NCBI GenBank assembly: GCA_041580375.1
Contig: JBFGDZ010000012.1
Location: forward strand, 1 to 36,752
Reading direction: 5' to 3'
Origin: JAPUIN01 sp041580375
GTDB taxonomy: Bacteria; Acidobacteriota; Polarisedimenticolia; Gp22-AA2
Length of the DNA: 36,752 nt
Part shown: positions 1-8,472 of the stretch, one piece after another
Position numbering within the stretch: the first letter of the stretch is position 1
Layout: the number at the start of each line of letters is the position of its first letter
The notes under the pieces: model-generated
What the model saw: the letters and a program-made list of their open reading frames with translations, nothing else
What the model was told of the DNA's origin: nothing
Databases searched by the model: none
Translations under genes and position numbers: made by a program

Positions 1-591
1 CCGCCCTACTTCGTGGCCGGCGCGATCTACTCGGGCTTCGCGATGGTGATGACGCTCGCCATCCCGCTGCGCGTGCTCTACAAGCTCGAGGACTTCATCA
101 CCATGCGCCACCTCGAGAACATGGCGAAGGTCCTGCTGGCGACCGGGCTCATCGTCGCCTACGGCTACCTCAACGAGATCTTCCTCGCCTGGTACAGCGG
201 CAACGCCTACGAGCAGTACATGACGCTCAACCGGATGTTCGGCCCGTACTGGCCTGCCTACTGGTGCCTGATCGCGTGCAACGTGCTGGCGCCGCAGCTC
301 GTCTGGTGGCGCCGGTTCCGAACCAACGTCACCGCGCTGTTCGTCCTGTCGCTGGTCGTCAATCTGGGCATGTGGATGGAGCGCTTCGTCATCGTCGTCA
401 CGAGCCTGCACCGCGACTTCCTGCCGTCGTCCTGGGGCATGTACTACCCGACCTTCTGGGACTACGCGACGCTGTTCGGATCGATCGGGCTGTTCCTGGC
501 GCTGATGTTCCTGTTCATCCGCTTCCTCCCCGTGATCTCCATCGCCGAGATGCGGGGCCTGGTGGCGGAGCGCGAGGAGGAGGGATCGTGA
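1..591 (+). CDS. actC: Alternative complex III subunit ActC, NrfD-like quinol-binding membrane protein (5' truncated)
   Basis: This is the C-terminal ~196 residues of a polytopic membrane protein; the reading frame is open to base 1, so the start lies outside the window. Several hydrophobic helices are visible, with the NrfD/PsrC-family pattern around KLEDFITMRHLENM and the loop AWYSGNAYEQY that is typical of ActC. In alternative complex III (ACIII) this subunit sits in the inner membrane and helps oxidise quinol, passing electrons to the heme and FeS subunits ActA and ActB, which should lie just upstream. The stop codon overlaps the GTG start of actD (GTGA), so the two are translationally coupled. 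The call rests on helix pattern plus neighbours. A generic NrfD protein is the only real alternative, and the actD-E-F order argues against it. Confidence 0.93.
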   Translation, partial: PPYFVAGAIYSGFAMVMTLAIPLRVLYKLEDFITMRHLENMAKVLLATGLIVAYGYLNEIFLAWYSGNAYEQYMTLNRMFGPYWPAYWCLIACNVLAPQLVWWRRFRTNVTALFVLSLVVNLGMWMERFVIVVTSLHRDFLPSSWGMYYPTFWDYATLFGSIGLFLALMFLFIRFLPVISIAEMRGLVAEREEEGS

Positions 592-1127
592 GGGGCCGCC
601 GCACGGTCTACGGCCTGCTGGCCGAGTTCGAGGACGCCGAGCAGCTGGTGCTCGCGGCGGAGCGGACGCGGGACGCCGGCTACAGGAGCGTCGACGCCTA
701 TACGCCGTTCCCGGTCGAGGGGCTGTCCGAGGCGATCGGCTTCCGCCACACGCGGCTCCCCCTGATCGTCCTGGGCGGCGGGGTCCTCGGGGCGCTGGGC
801 GGTTTCTTCATGCAGTACTACGCGAGCGTGCACGCTTACCCGCTCAACGTCGGTGGCTTCCCGCTCAACTCCTGGCCGTCGTTCATCCCGATCACGTTCG
901 AGATGACGGTGCTCGGCGCGGCGCTGTCGGCCGTCCTGGGAATGCTGGCCCTGAACGGGCTGCCGCAGCCGCATCATCCCCTGTTCAACGACCCCCGCTT
1001 CGAGCTGGCGTCGCGTGATCGGTTCTTCCTGTGCGTGAAGTCGAAGGACGTCAAGTTCGACCCCGCGGAGACGCGCCGGTTCCTCGAGGGGCTGTCGCCG
1101 CGCCAGGTCACCGAGGTGCCGCTGTGA
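588..1127 (+). CDS. actD: Alternative complex III subunit ActD (DUF3341)
   Basis: A 179-residue DUF3341 protein. The N-terminal soluble part begins with the family pattern TVYGLLAEFEDAEQL and contains DAYTPFPVEGLSEAIG. Two membrane helices follow (about residues 61-80 and 105-125) with FPLNSWPSFIPITFEMTVL between them, a diagnostic ActD loop. The C-terminal part resembles a ferredoxin-like domain that faces the cytoplasm. The GTG start at 588 overlaps the actC stop by four bases. ActD is a structural membrane subunit of ACIII with no cofactor of its own. Length and motifs match the family well. Confidence 0.93.
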   Translation: MRGRRTVYGLLAEFEDAEQLVLAAERTRDAGYRSVDAYTPFPVEGLSEAIGFRHTRLPLIVLGGGVLGALGGFFMQYYASVHAYPLNVGGFPLNSWPSFIPITFEMTVLGAALSAVLGMLALNGLPQPHHPLFNDPRFELASRDRFFLCVKSKDVKFDPAETRRFLEGLSPRQVTEVPL

Positions 1128-1756
1128 TCCGCGCCGCCTCCGTCCGCAGAGCGGCCGGCGCTCGCGGCGCTGCCGGAAGGATCCGGCTCGCCGCCTGCGT
1201 CGTCGCCGCCCTCCTGGGCGCCGGGTGCCACAGCGACATGTACGACCAGCCGAAGCTCCGCCCGCTCGAGGCGAGCGAGTTCTTCGCCGACGGCAACTCC
1301 TCGCGGCCTCTGCCGGAGGGCACGGTCGCGCGCGGCCAGCTGCACGCTCCGGACGCCATGCACACGGGGCGCGCGGGCGGCGAACTCGCCCCGGACTTCC
1401 CCGTCGCGATCACGGCCGATCTCCTGGCCCGAGGCCGGGAGCGCTACGAGATCTTCTGCTCCGTCTGCCACGACCGCGTCGGGGACGGCGAGGGGATGAT
1501 CGTGCGGCGCGGCTTCAAGCCGCCCCCGTCGTTCCACATCGACCGCCTGCGGGCCGCGCCTCCGGGACACTACTTCGACGTGATGACGAACGGGCTGGGC
1601 GCGATGTACCACTACCGCACCCGCCTGAGCCCGGAGGAACGGTGGGCCGTGGCCGCCTACGTGCGGGCGCTGCAGTGGTCGCAGCACGCACCCGTCGCCG
1701 ATCTGCCCGCCGCGGACCGCGGCGCCCTCGAACGACGGAAGGACGAGGAGCCGTGA
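1124..1756 (+). CDS. actE: Alternative complex III subunit ActE, lipoprotein monoheme cytochrome c
   Basis: A 210-residue exported cytochrome. It has a signal peptide ending in a lipobox (LGAGC, lipid-anchored Cys35) and one c-type heme site, C112-S-V-C115-H116, followed by DRVGDGEGM. The later MTNGLGAMYHYRTRL stretch holds the probable distal Met ligand. The protein would be anchored to the outer face of the inner membrane and carry electrons from ActA/B toward the oxidase. The GTG start overlaps the actD stop, and its own stop overlaps the actF GTG. The upstream open frame has no plausible start of its own, so I chose the coupled GTG. Confidence 0.92.
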   Translation: MIRAASVRRAAGARGAAGRIRLAACVVAALLGAGCHSDMYDQPKLRPLEASEFFADGNSSRPLPEGTVARGQLHAPDAMHTGRAGGELAPDFPVAITADLLARGRERYEIFCSVCHDRVGDGEGMIVRRGFKPPPSFHIDRLRAAPPGHYFDVMTNGLGAMYHYRTRLSPEERWAVAAYVRALQWSQHAPVADLPAADRGALERRKDEEP

Positions 1757-2931
1757 CGGCGCGCGCGGTGGGGACGCCGGGGCCCGGCACCGGCCGGCTC
1801 GGGGCCGTATCGATCGCGATCGGAGCGGCAGCGCTCGCCGTCTGCGCGATCGGCGGCCTCTCCGCCGCTCCACAGTTCTTCCGCTCCTATCTGATCGCGT
1901 ACCTCTTCTGGCTCGGGATCGCGCTGGGGAGCCTCGCCATCCTGATGCTGCACCACCTCGTCGGCGGCATGTGGGGCCACCTGATCCGCCGCCCACTCGA
2001 ATCGGCGACGCGCACGCTGTGGATCATGGCCCTGCTCTTCCTGCCGCTGGCGTTCGGCCTGCGCGCGCTCTATCCGTGGGCGCGGCCCGGCGGGCTGGAC
2101 GCGGAGATGCTCCACCACAAGGCGATCTACCTCAACGCGCCGTTCTTCATGGGGCGGGCCGCCCTCTACCTGGCGCTGTGGATCCTGCTCGCCTTCCTGC
2201 TCAACAGGTGGTCGGCCGCGCAGGACGGCGCCGGCGACGGCCATGCCATCGGGAACCGGATGCGCCACCTGAGCGGGCCGGGTCTCGTGATCTACGTCCT
2301 CACGGTCACGTTCGCCGGCTTCGACTGGCTGATGTCACTGGAGCCGGAGTGGTGGTCGACCATCTTCGGCATGACCGTCATCGTGGGCCAGGGGCTCTCC
2401 GGCATCGCCTTCATGGTGATCGTCGCCCGCGCCCTGTCGCGGGACGGGCGCTTCGCGCGCGTGGCCAGGCCGGCGAACTTCCACGATCTCGGGAACCTCA
2501 TGCTGATGTTCGTCATGCTTTGGGCCTACCTCGCCTTCTCCCAGTTCCTGATCATCTGGTCCGGCAACCTGGCGGAGGAGATCGGCTGGTTCATCCCGCG
2601 CGTGCAGACGAGCTGGGCGATCATCGCCGTCGTGCTGATCGTGTTCCACTTCTTCGTGCCGTTCCTGTTGCTCCTGTCCCGCAGGACGAAGCGCAGCATG
2701 AGTATGCTGACCGGCGTCGCCGTCACGCTCCTCGTCATGCGGCTGTTCGATCTCGTCTGGACGGTGCAGCCGTCGTTCCGGCACGACGGGCTCGCGATCC
2801 ACTGGATGGACCTGCTGGCGCCGGTCGGCATCGGCGGCATCTGGTTCGCCGCGTTCCTGTGGCAGCTCGGCCGGATGCCGCTGGTGGCGCGCCACGAGCC
2901 CGCGGAGGAGGGCGCCCATGGGGAGGGATGA
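1753..2931 (+). CDS. actF: Alternative complex III subunit ActF, NrfD-like membrane protein
   Basis: A 392-residue protein with about ten hydrophobic helices. Family landmarks are the early segment PQFFRSYLIAYLFWLGIALGSLA, LHHLVGGMWG (LMLHHLVGG), FAGFDWLMSLEPEWWSTIFG, and the late LWAYLAFSQFLIIWSGNL. ActF is a paralogue of ActC and pairs with it in the ACIII membrane arm, where it may take part in proton movement; that role comes from the family and is not visible here. The GTG start overlaps the actE stop by four bases. Three bases separate its stop from the next ATG. Confidence 0.93.
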   Translation: MTARAVGTPGPGTGRLGAVSIAIGAAALAVCAIGGLSAAPQFFRSYLIAYLFWLGIALGSLAILMLHHLVGGMWGHLIRRPLESATRTLWIMALLFLPLAFGLRALYPWARPGGLDAEMLHHKAIYLNAPFFMGRAALYLALWILLAFLLNRWSAAQDGAGDGHAIGNRMRHLSGPGLVIYVLTVTFAGFDWLMSLEPEWWSTIFGMTVIVGQGLSGIAFMVIVARALSRDGRFARVARPANFHDLGNLMLMFVMLWAYLAFSQFLIIWSGNLAEEIGWFIPRVQTSWAIIAVVLIVFHFFVPFLLLLSRRTKRSMSMLTGVAVTLLVMRLFDLVWTVQPSFRHDGLAIHWMDLLAPVGIGGIWFAAFLWQLGRMPLVARHEPAEEGAHGEG

Positions 2932-2934
2932 GGC

Positions 2935-3378
2935 ATGAGCGCGAAGCGGGGCCACGAGCCGAACGTCGTCGACTACCGGTTCGTCCTCGGTTTCGGGCTG
3001 GTGCTGCTGGTCGCGACCGGCCTCCTAGTGCTGCTGGCGCAGGTCGTGCTGGATTATCTGGCGGCCAGCCGGCCGCGCCGCGTGCCTCCCCCCGCGGCGG
3101 TGGCGCCGGCCGTCCTGCCGCCCGAGCCCCGGCTGCAGGTGTCGCCCGCGGAGGATCTGCGCAGCCTGCGGGAGCGGGAGGAGGCGATTTTGAAGAGTTA
3201 CGGCTGGGTCGACCGCGACGCCGGCATCGCGCGCATCCCGATCGAGCGCGCCCTGAGCCTGGCCGCCGAGCGCGGCCTGCCGGTCTTCCCGCCCGTGGCC
3301 GACGCGCCGGCCGGCGCGCCGGCGCCGGGCGGCGATCGCCGCGGTCAGGATCGAGGGAGAAGGGAGCCGTCGCCATGA
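2935..3378 (+). CDS. Small membrane-anchored protein of the ACIII-caa3 operon, unknown function
   Basis: A 147-residue protein with one membrane helix near the N-terminus (about residues 20-42), a Pro/Ala-rich linker, and a conserved-looking periplasmic segment, ILKSYGWVDRDAGIARIPIE, followed by RALSLAAERGLP. Similar small proteins with a YGWVDRxxGxxRIPI motif are, to my recollection, common between ACIII and caa3 genes. Their job is not established, though assembly or docking of the cytochrome domains is plausible from position. The C-terminal ~25 residues are Gly/Pro/Arg-rich and probably disordered. The stop overlaps the SCO start (ATGA). Confidence 0.85.
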   Translation: MSAKRGHEPNVVDYRFVLGFGLVLLVATGLLVLLAQVVLDYLAASRPRRVPPPAAVAPAVLPPEPRLQVSPAEDLRSLREREEAILKSYGWVDRDAGIARIPIERALSLAAERGLPVFPPVADAPAGAPAPGGDRRGQDRGRREPSP

Positions 3379-4205
3379 GATCCCCTGTCCGTTCCGCCGC
3401 CCTGCTCCTCGCTCTCGCGGGGATCGCGCCGTCGCTTCTTTTCGCCCAGGCGCAGGATCCGCCCCGGGGAATCCTGGCGGAGGTCGGCATCGATCAGAAT
3501 CTGGACGCAGCGCTGCCGCTCGACCTGGAATTCCGCGACGAGGAGGGGCGCGCCGTGCGGCTCGGACACTACTTCCGGGATCGTCCGGTCCTGCTGTCGT
3601 TCGTCTACCACTCCTGTCCGATGCTCTGCTCCTACGTCCTGTACGGGCAGGTGCGCGCCCTGCGCGCGATGGCGTTCACGCCGGGGGACGAGTTCGAGGC
3701 CGTCACGGTGAGCTTCGATCCGTCCGACACGCCCGCGATGGCCCGCGACGCGCGACACAAGTATCTGCAGGCCTACGGCCGGGAGGGCGCGACCTGGCAC
3801 TTCCTGACCGGCGATCAGAACGCGATCGATCGCCTGACGGAAGCCGCCGGCTTCCGTTACGCCAGGGACGAGGAGACCGGGCAGTTCGCGCACGCCGCGG
3901 CGGCGATGATCGCGACCCCCGACGGGCGCCTGGCCCGCTACCTGTACGGCGTGGAGTACTCGGCCCGCGATCTCCGCCTCGCGCTCGTCGAGGCGTCGCA
4001 GGGACAAATCGGATCGCCCGTCGATCAGGTGCTCCTCTACTGCTTCCACTACGATCCGCTGACCGGACGCTACGGGGTCGTGATCATGAATGTCCTGCGC
4101 GTGGCGGGCGCCGCGACGGTGGCGGCCTTGGTCCTGGGGATGGTGCTGATGTCGCGCGCGTACCGGCGCGGAGGCCGCGCGGACGCACCGGGGGCGTCGA
4201 CGTGA
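3375..4205 (+). CDS. SCO1/SenC-family copper chaperone for cytochrome oxidase
   Basis: A 276-residue protein with a cleavable-looking signal peptide (MRSPVRSAALLLALAG, ending near FAQAQ), a thioredoxin-like SCO domain and a C-terminal membrane helix (about residues 240-262). The copper ligands are visible: Cys81 and Cys85 in CPMLC, and His173 in FAHAA. SCO proteins deliver copper to, or reduce, the CuA site of oxidase subunit II, which is encoded immediately downstream with a 4-nt GTGA overlap. The C-terminal anchor, rather than an N-terminal one, is seen in SCO proteins of ACIII-caa3 clusters. Confidence 0.93.
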   Translation: MRSPVRSAALLLALAGIAPSLLFAQAQDPPRGILAEVGIDQNLDAALPLDLEFRDEEGRAVRLGHYFRDRPVLLSFVYHSCPMLCSYVLYGQVRALRAMAFTPGDEFEAVTVSFDPSDTPAMARDARHKYLQAYGREGATWHFLTGDQNAIDRLTEAAGFRYARDEETGQFAHAAAAMIATPDGRLARYLYGVEYSARDLRLALVEASQGQIGSPVDQVLLYCFHYDPLTGRYGVVIMNVLRVAGAATVAALVLGMVLMSRAYRRGGRADAPGAST

Positions 4206-5161
4206 GCGCCGGGACCCCCGCGGGCGCCCCCCTCTTCCCCGAAGCGGCCTCGACGCTGGCCGGGCGGGTGGACGATCTCTACCTGTTCCTGGTCGGCGTC
4301 AGCGTCCTGATGACGGCCCTGATCTCGCTCGGCATCATCTTCTTCGCGGTCCGTTACCGGAAGGGGGCCGCCGCGGACCGATCCAACCCGCGGCACCACT
4401 CCTGGCCGATGGAGATCGTCTGGATCGTCGTGCCGCTGATCGTGTTTCTCTTCACGTTCGCCTGGGGCGCGGTCCTCTTCTACGAGGGATTCCTGCCGCC
4501 CGACGACGCGCTGCCGATCTACGTCGTCGGCAAGCAGTGGATGTGGAAGATCCAGCACCCGGGCGGCAAGCGGGAGATCAACGAGCTGCACATCCCGGTC
4601 GGGCAGCCGATCAGGCTGACGATGACCTCCGAGGACGTCATCCACGACTTCTACGTCCCCGCGTTCCGAGTCAAGCGCGACGTTCTGCCGGGACGCTACA
4701 CGACCCTGTGGTTCGAGGCGACCCGGACGGGCGAGTACCACCTGTTCTGCGCCGAGTACTGCGGCACGAACCACTCGGCCATGCGGGGACGCGTCATCGT
4801 GATGGAGCCGGCGGCGTTTCAGACATGGCTCGCGGGAGGGATCGCCGGCGAGACGATGGCCGAGGCCGGCGCCCGCCTGTTCGAGCGCTACAACTGCGAC
4901 ACCTGTCACCGGCTCGGGGGGCGCGGCCCGCTTCTGGCGCGCATTTACAACAGCCGCGTGCGCCTGCAGGACGGGAGGTCGGTGATCGCGGACGAGACCT
5001 ATCTGCGCCAGTCGATCCTCGAGCCGGCCGCCCGGATCACCGCCGGCTACAAGCCGGTGATGTCGACCTTCCAGGGCCAGCTGAGCGAAACGCAGGTGCT
5101 GCAGCTGATCGACTACATCAAATCTCTCGGAGAGCCCGAGGAGGAGCCGTCGGAGCCATGA
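4202..5161 (+). CDS. coxB: Cytochrome c oxidase caa3 subunit II with fused cytochrome c domain
   Basis: A 319-residue subunit II with two membrane helices (about residues 27-50 and 70-95), a CuA cupredoxin domain and a C-terminal cytochrome c domain. CuA ligands seen are His148 (VIHDF), Cys183, Glu185, Cys187, His191 and Met194 in CAEYCGTNHSAM. The heme c site is C232-D-T-C235-H236, and a later Met (KPVMSTF) can be the sixth ligand. This fusion defines the caa3 type: electrons enter through the attached heme rather than from soluble cytochrome c. It presumably accepts electrons directly from ActE. The GTG start overlaps the SCO stop. Confidence 0.96.
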   Translation: MSAGTPAGAPLFPEAASTLAGRVDDLYLFLVGVSVLMTALISLGIIFFAVRYRKGAAADRSNPRHHSWPMEIVWIVVPLIVFLFTFAWGAVLFYEGFLPPDDALPIYVVGKQWMWKIQHPGGKREINELHIPVGQPIRLTMTSEDVIHDFYVPAFRVKRDVLPGRYTTLWFEATRTGEYHLFCAEYCGTNHSAMRGRVIVMEPAAFQTWLAGGIAGETMAEAGARLFERYNCDTCHRLGGRGPLLARIYNSRVRLQDGRSVIADETYLRQSILEPAARITAGYKPVMSTFQGQLSETQVLQLIDYIKSLGEPEEEPSEP

Positions 5162-6816
5162 GCGAACGATCCGCCGCCGCGCCCGCCGGAAGCCCGGCCT
5201 GGCCGCGCGAGCATTATCTGAACATCGCGTACGGGCTGCGATCGTGGCTCCTGACGAAGGACCACAAGCGCATTGCCCTCTTGTACCTGGCCTCCGTCAC
5301 CCTCTTCTTCTTCATCGGGGGAGCGTTCGCCGTCCTCATGCGGCTCGAGCTGATGACACCGCAGGGGGATCTCCTCACGGCCGACGGCTACAACCGCTTC
5401 TTCACCATGCACGGCGTCACGATGGTGTTCTTCTTCCTCATTCCCGGCGTGCCGGCCGTGCTGGGGAACTTCCTGATCCCGATGATGATCGGCGCGCGCG
5501 ATCTCGCCTTTCCGCGGCTGAACCTCCTGTCCTGGTACATCTACGTCCTCGGCGGGCTGTTCACTCTGGGGGCGATCCTGGGCGGCGGGGTCGACACCGG
5601 CTGGACGTTCTACACGCCGTACAGCAGCACCTACGCCAACAGCCACGTGATCATGACGGCCCTGGGCATCTTCATCACCGGGTTCTCGTCGATCCTGACC
5701 GGCCTCAACTTCATCGTCACCGTGCACACCATGCGGGCGCCGGGGCTCTCCTGGTTCCGGCTGCCGCTCTTCGTCTGGGCCCACTACGCCACCAGCGCCA
5801 TCATGATCCTGGGCACGCCGGTGCTCGCCATCACGATCGTGCTGGTCGCCCTCGAGCGCGCCTTCGGCCTGGGGATCTTCGACCCGGCGCTCGGCGGAGA
5901 TCCCGTCCTGTTCCAGCATCTGTTCTGGTTCTACTCCCATCCGGCCGTCTACATCATGGTGCTGCCCGCGATGGGCGTCATCAGCGAGCTCATCACCTGC
6001 TTCTCCCGCAAGCGGATCTTCGGCTACACGTTCATCGCCTTCTCCAGCGTCAGCATCGCCGCGCTCGGCTTCCTCGTGTGGGGACACCACATGTTCATCA
6101 GCGGGCAGTCGATCTACGCGGGGATGATCTTCTCGGTGCTGAGTTTTCTGGTCGCGGTCCCCTCCGCCATCAAGGTCTTCAACTGGACGGCGACGCTCCA
6201 CAAGGGGACGATCTCCTACTCGACGCCGATGCTTTACGCCTTCGGTTTCATCGGCCTGTTCACCATCGGCGGCCTCACGGGCCTCTTTCTCTCCGCGCTG
6301 GGCCTCGACGTCCACGTGCACGACACCTACTTCGTCGTCGCGCACTTCCACTACATCATGGTCGGCGGCACGGTGATGGCGTACCTGGGGGGCATTCACT
6401 TCTGGTGGCCGAAGATCTCCGGCCGCCTCTACCCCGAGGGCTGGGGCCGGCTGACGGCGCTCATCGTCTTCATCGGGTTCAACCTGACCTTCTTCCCGCA
6501 GTTCGTCGTCGGCTACCTGGGCATGCCGCGCCGTTACCACGCCTACCCGGAGGAGTTCCAGATCCTCAACGTCATGTCGACGGCCGGTGCCTCGATCCTG
6601 GGGGTCGGCTACGTCGTGCCGCTGATCTACCTGATCTGGTCGATGCGCTACGGGCCGGCGGCGGGGCCGAATCCCTGGAATGCCCGGGGTCTGGAGTGGC
6701 GGACGGCCTCTCCGCCGATCACGGAGAACTTCGAGACGACCCCGGTCGTCACGTCGGAGGCCTACGACTACGAGTCGGCCGAGCCCGGTCCGGCGACGGA
6801 GGCGCGCCATGTCTGA
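5158..6816 (+). CDS. coxA: Cytochrome c oxidase caa3 subunit I, A2-type heme-copper oxidase
   Basis: A 552-residue catalytic subunit with about twelve helices. Visible ligands are His85 (low-spin heme), His261 with Tyr265 in YSHPAVY (CuB and cross-linked Tyr), His310/His311 (CuB), and His396/His398 in HFHYIM. The D-channel residues Asn104, Asp115 and Asn122 and the K-channel Lys339 are present. The usual channel-end Glu (HPEVY in A1 enzymes) is Ala263, with Tyr259-Ser260 just before, which is the A2-subtype YS solution. The enzyme reduces O2 to water and pumps protons across the inner membrane. Its ATG overlaps the coxB stop, and its own end overlaps coxC by eight bases. Confidence 0.97.
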   Translation: MSERSAAAPAGSPAWPREHYLNIAYGLRSWLLTKDHKRIALLYLASVTLFFFIGGAFAVLMRLELMTPQGDLLTADGYNRFFTMHGVTMVFFFLIPGVPAVLGNFLIPMMIGARDLAFPRLNLLSWYIYVLGGLFTLGAILGGGVDTGWTFYTPYSSTYANSHVIMTALGIFITGFSSILTGLNFIVTVHTMRAPGLSWFRLPLFVWAHYATSAIMILGTPVLAITIVLVALERAFGLGIFDPALGGDPVLFQHLFWFYSHPAVYIMVLPAMGVISELITCFSRKRIFGYTFIAFSSVSIAALGFLVWGHHMFISGQSIYAGMIFSVLSFLVAVPSAIKVFNWTATLHKGTISYSTPMLYAFGFIGLFTIGGLTGLFLSALGLDVHVHDTYFVVAHFHYIMVGGTVMAYLGGIHFWWPKISGRLYPEGWGRLTALIVFIGFNLTFFPQFVVGYLGMPRRYHAYPEEFQILNVMSTAGASILGVGYVVPLIYLIWSMRYGPAAGPNPWNARGLEWRTASPPITENFETTPVVTSEAYDYESAEPGPATEARHV

Positions 6817-7456
6817 GACGCACGCGACCTTCGCACATCAGTTCGACGACGCGTCGCAGCAGACCGAGGCCGGCCTGCTGGGCATGTGGACCTTCCTCAT
6901 CACCGAGGTGCTCTTCTTCGGGGGGATGTTCACGGGCTACGCCGTGTACCGCTCGGCGTTCCCCGCGGCGTTCGCCGAGGCGAGCCTCCACCTCGACTAC
7001 GTCGTCGGGGGCGTGAACACCGCCGTTCTCCTGCTGAGCAGCCTGACGATGGCCCTCGCCGTGCACGCCTCCCAGACCGGGAGGCGCCGGAGCCTCATCG
7101 TCTTCCTGATCGCCACGATGATCCTGGGGGCGGCTTTCCTGGGCGTGAAGGTGTTCGAGTACGCCCACAAGTACCACGAGCATCTGATCCCCGGACCGGC
7201 GTTCGTGCACGAGGGCCCGCACGCGAGCCAGGTCGAGCTGTTCTTCTCCTTCTACTTCGCCATGACGGGGATGCACGCGCTGCACATGATCATCGGGCTG
7301 GGGATCCTGGCCGTGCTGGTGGTGATGGCGTGGAGGGGTCGCTTCAGCCCCGAGTATCACGCGCCGGTCGTGATCTCGGGCCTTTACTGGCACTTCGTGG
7401 ATATCGTCTGGATCTTCCTCTACCCGCTGCTCTACCTCGTGGGGGCCCACCCGTGA
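6809..7456 (+). CDS. coxC: Cytochrome c oxidase subunit III
   Basis: A 215-residue subunit III with about five helices. Characteristic patterns are GMWTFLITEVLFFGGMFTGY near residue 25, the internal FFSFYFAMTGMHALHMIIG and the closing SGLYWHFVDIVWIFLYPLLY. It lacks the first two helices of the seven-helix mitochondrial form, as is common in caa3 enzymes. Subunit III stabilises subunit I and supports proton uptake through the D-channel. The ATG at 6809 lies inside the coxA end, and its stop overlaps the coxD GTG. Confidence 0.95.
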   Translation: MSETHATFAHQFDDASQQTEAGLLGMWTFLITEVLFFGGMFTGYAVYRSAFPAAFAEASLHLDYVVGGVNTAVLLLSSLTMALAVHASQTGRRRSLIVFLIATMILGAAFLGVKVFEYAHKYHEHLIPGPAFVHEGPHASQVELFFSFYFAMTGMHALHMIIGLGILAVLVVMAWRGRFSPEYHAPVVISGLYWHFVDIVWIFLYPLLYLVGAHP

Positions 7457-7752
7457 GCCACCGCATCGTCCCCCCGCGCGTCTACGCGATCGTGGTCGTG
7501 ATTCTGATGATCCTGCTGGGCGCCACGGTCATGGCGAACCGCGTCGATTTGGGTCCGCTCAACATCGTGGTGGCGCTCGTGATCGCCGGCGTCAAGGCGG
7601 TGCTCGTCGTCCTCTACTTCATGGAGGTGCGATATTCCTCGCGCCTCACCTGGATCTTCGCCGGAGCCGGCTTCTTCTGGCTGATCATCCTGATCGGCCT
7701 GACGCTGAGCGATACGCTGAACCGGGACGTCGTCGTCTCCCCGTTCCCCTAG
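7453..7752 (+). CDS. coxD: Cytochrome c oxidase subunit IV (caa3 small membrane subunit)
   Basis: A 99-residue protein with three hydrophobic helices (about residues 10-28, 36-56 and 66-85) and the COX4/CyoD-like core ALVIAGVKAVLVVLYFMEV, ending LTLSDTLNRD. It is a small structural subunit that helps assemble subunits I and III. It is the last gene of the operon; a GTGA overlap couples it to coxC, and the next gene is convergent. I see no clear terminator in the 55-nt gap, only a distant 6-bp inverted pair at 7752-7757/7795-7800. Confidence 0.92.
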   Translation: MSHRIVPPRVYAIVVVILMILLGATVMANRVDLGPLNIVVALVIAGVKAVLVVLYFMEVRYSSRLTWIFAGAGFFWLIILIGLTLSDTLNRDVVVSPFP

Positions 7753-7807
7753 GAGCGGAGCCCGAGGACCCGCCGACCCGCCCCGCACGCCGCGCGCTCC
7801 CGCCCGC

Positions 7808-8347
7808 TCAGTTCCCCAGCTCTTCCAGCAGCGACACGAGATCGTCGGCGTGCTCCTCCTCCATGGCGAGGATCCCCTCCAACAGGCGTCGCGTGGTGGG
7901 ATCCTGGGTGCCGAGGTAGGCGATGATCTCCCGGTAGCTGTCGATGGCGATCCGCTCCGCGACGAGATCCTCCTTGATCATGTCGACGAGCGACTCTCCC
8001 TCGACATACTCCGAGTGGCTCCGCGTCAGCAGCCCCTCCGGGGAAAGGTTCGGCTCGCCGCCCAGCTGCACGATCCGCTGGGCGATCTGATCCGCGTGCG
8101 TCTGCTCCTCGTTGGCGTGCTGGAGGAACTCTTCCGCCACGCTCTGCGCGTTGATGCCGGACGCCATGAAGTAATGCCGCTTGTAGCGCAGGACGCAGAC
8201 GATCTCGGTGGCCAGCGCCTCGTTCAGGATCTTGATGACGTTCTCCCGATCGGCTCGGTAGCCTTCGGTGACGGCGCCCTTCTCGATGTGCTTGCGGGCG
8301 CGCTCGCGCAGGGTCTTGACGTCGGTCAGGAACGGTTTTTCGCTCAT
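7808..8347 (-). CDS. Ferritin-like diiron protein (bacterioferritin/Dps-like)
   Basis: A 179-residue four-helix-bundle protein. Diiron-type residues are visible in order: EALATEIVCVLRYKRHYF, then EFLQHANEEQTHADQIAQRI, then AERIAIDSYREII, then ILAMEEEHADDL. The spacing of Glu and ExxH motifs fits ferritin-like iron storage or peroxide-detoxifying proteins. I see no clear heme-binding Met to call it a true bacterioferritin. An upstream AGAGG sits just before the ATG. It points toward the respiratory operon but is not part of it. Oxidative-stress protection is likely from the family; the substrate is not certain. Confidence 0.85.
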   Translation of the reverse strand: MSEKPFLTDVKTLRERARKHIEKGAVTEGYRADRENVIKILNEALATEIVCVLRYKRHYFMASGINAQSVAEEFLQHANEEQTHADQIAQRIVQLGGEPNLSPEGLLTRSHSEYVEGESLVDMIKEDLVAERIAIDSYREIIAYLGTQDPTTRRLLEGILAMEEEHADDLVSLLEELGN

Positions 8348-8472
8348 CCTCTGCTCCGTGCGTTCGGGTTGGCCTCGTCCGCGCGATCCGGCGCACCGAC
8401 CCCGCGCGGGGCGGTCCGGTGGGGCGCGGGTTCAGATGTGGACGGCGCAAGCGTATCACAGCCGCGATCCGC

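Noticed and set aside
5113..6810. 565-codon open frame on the minus strand opposite coxA
   Set aside because: Its translation is Arg/Asp/Glu/His-rich with no fold-like pattern, and the plus strand encodes a textbook oxidase subunit. It is a GC-rich shadow frame.
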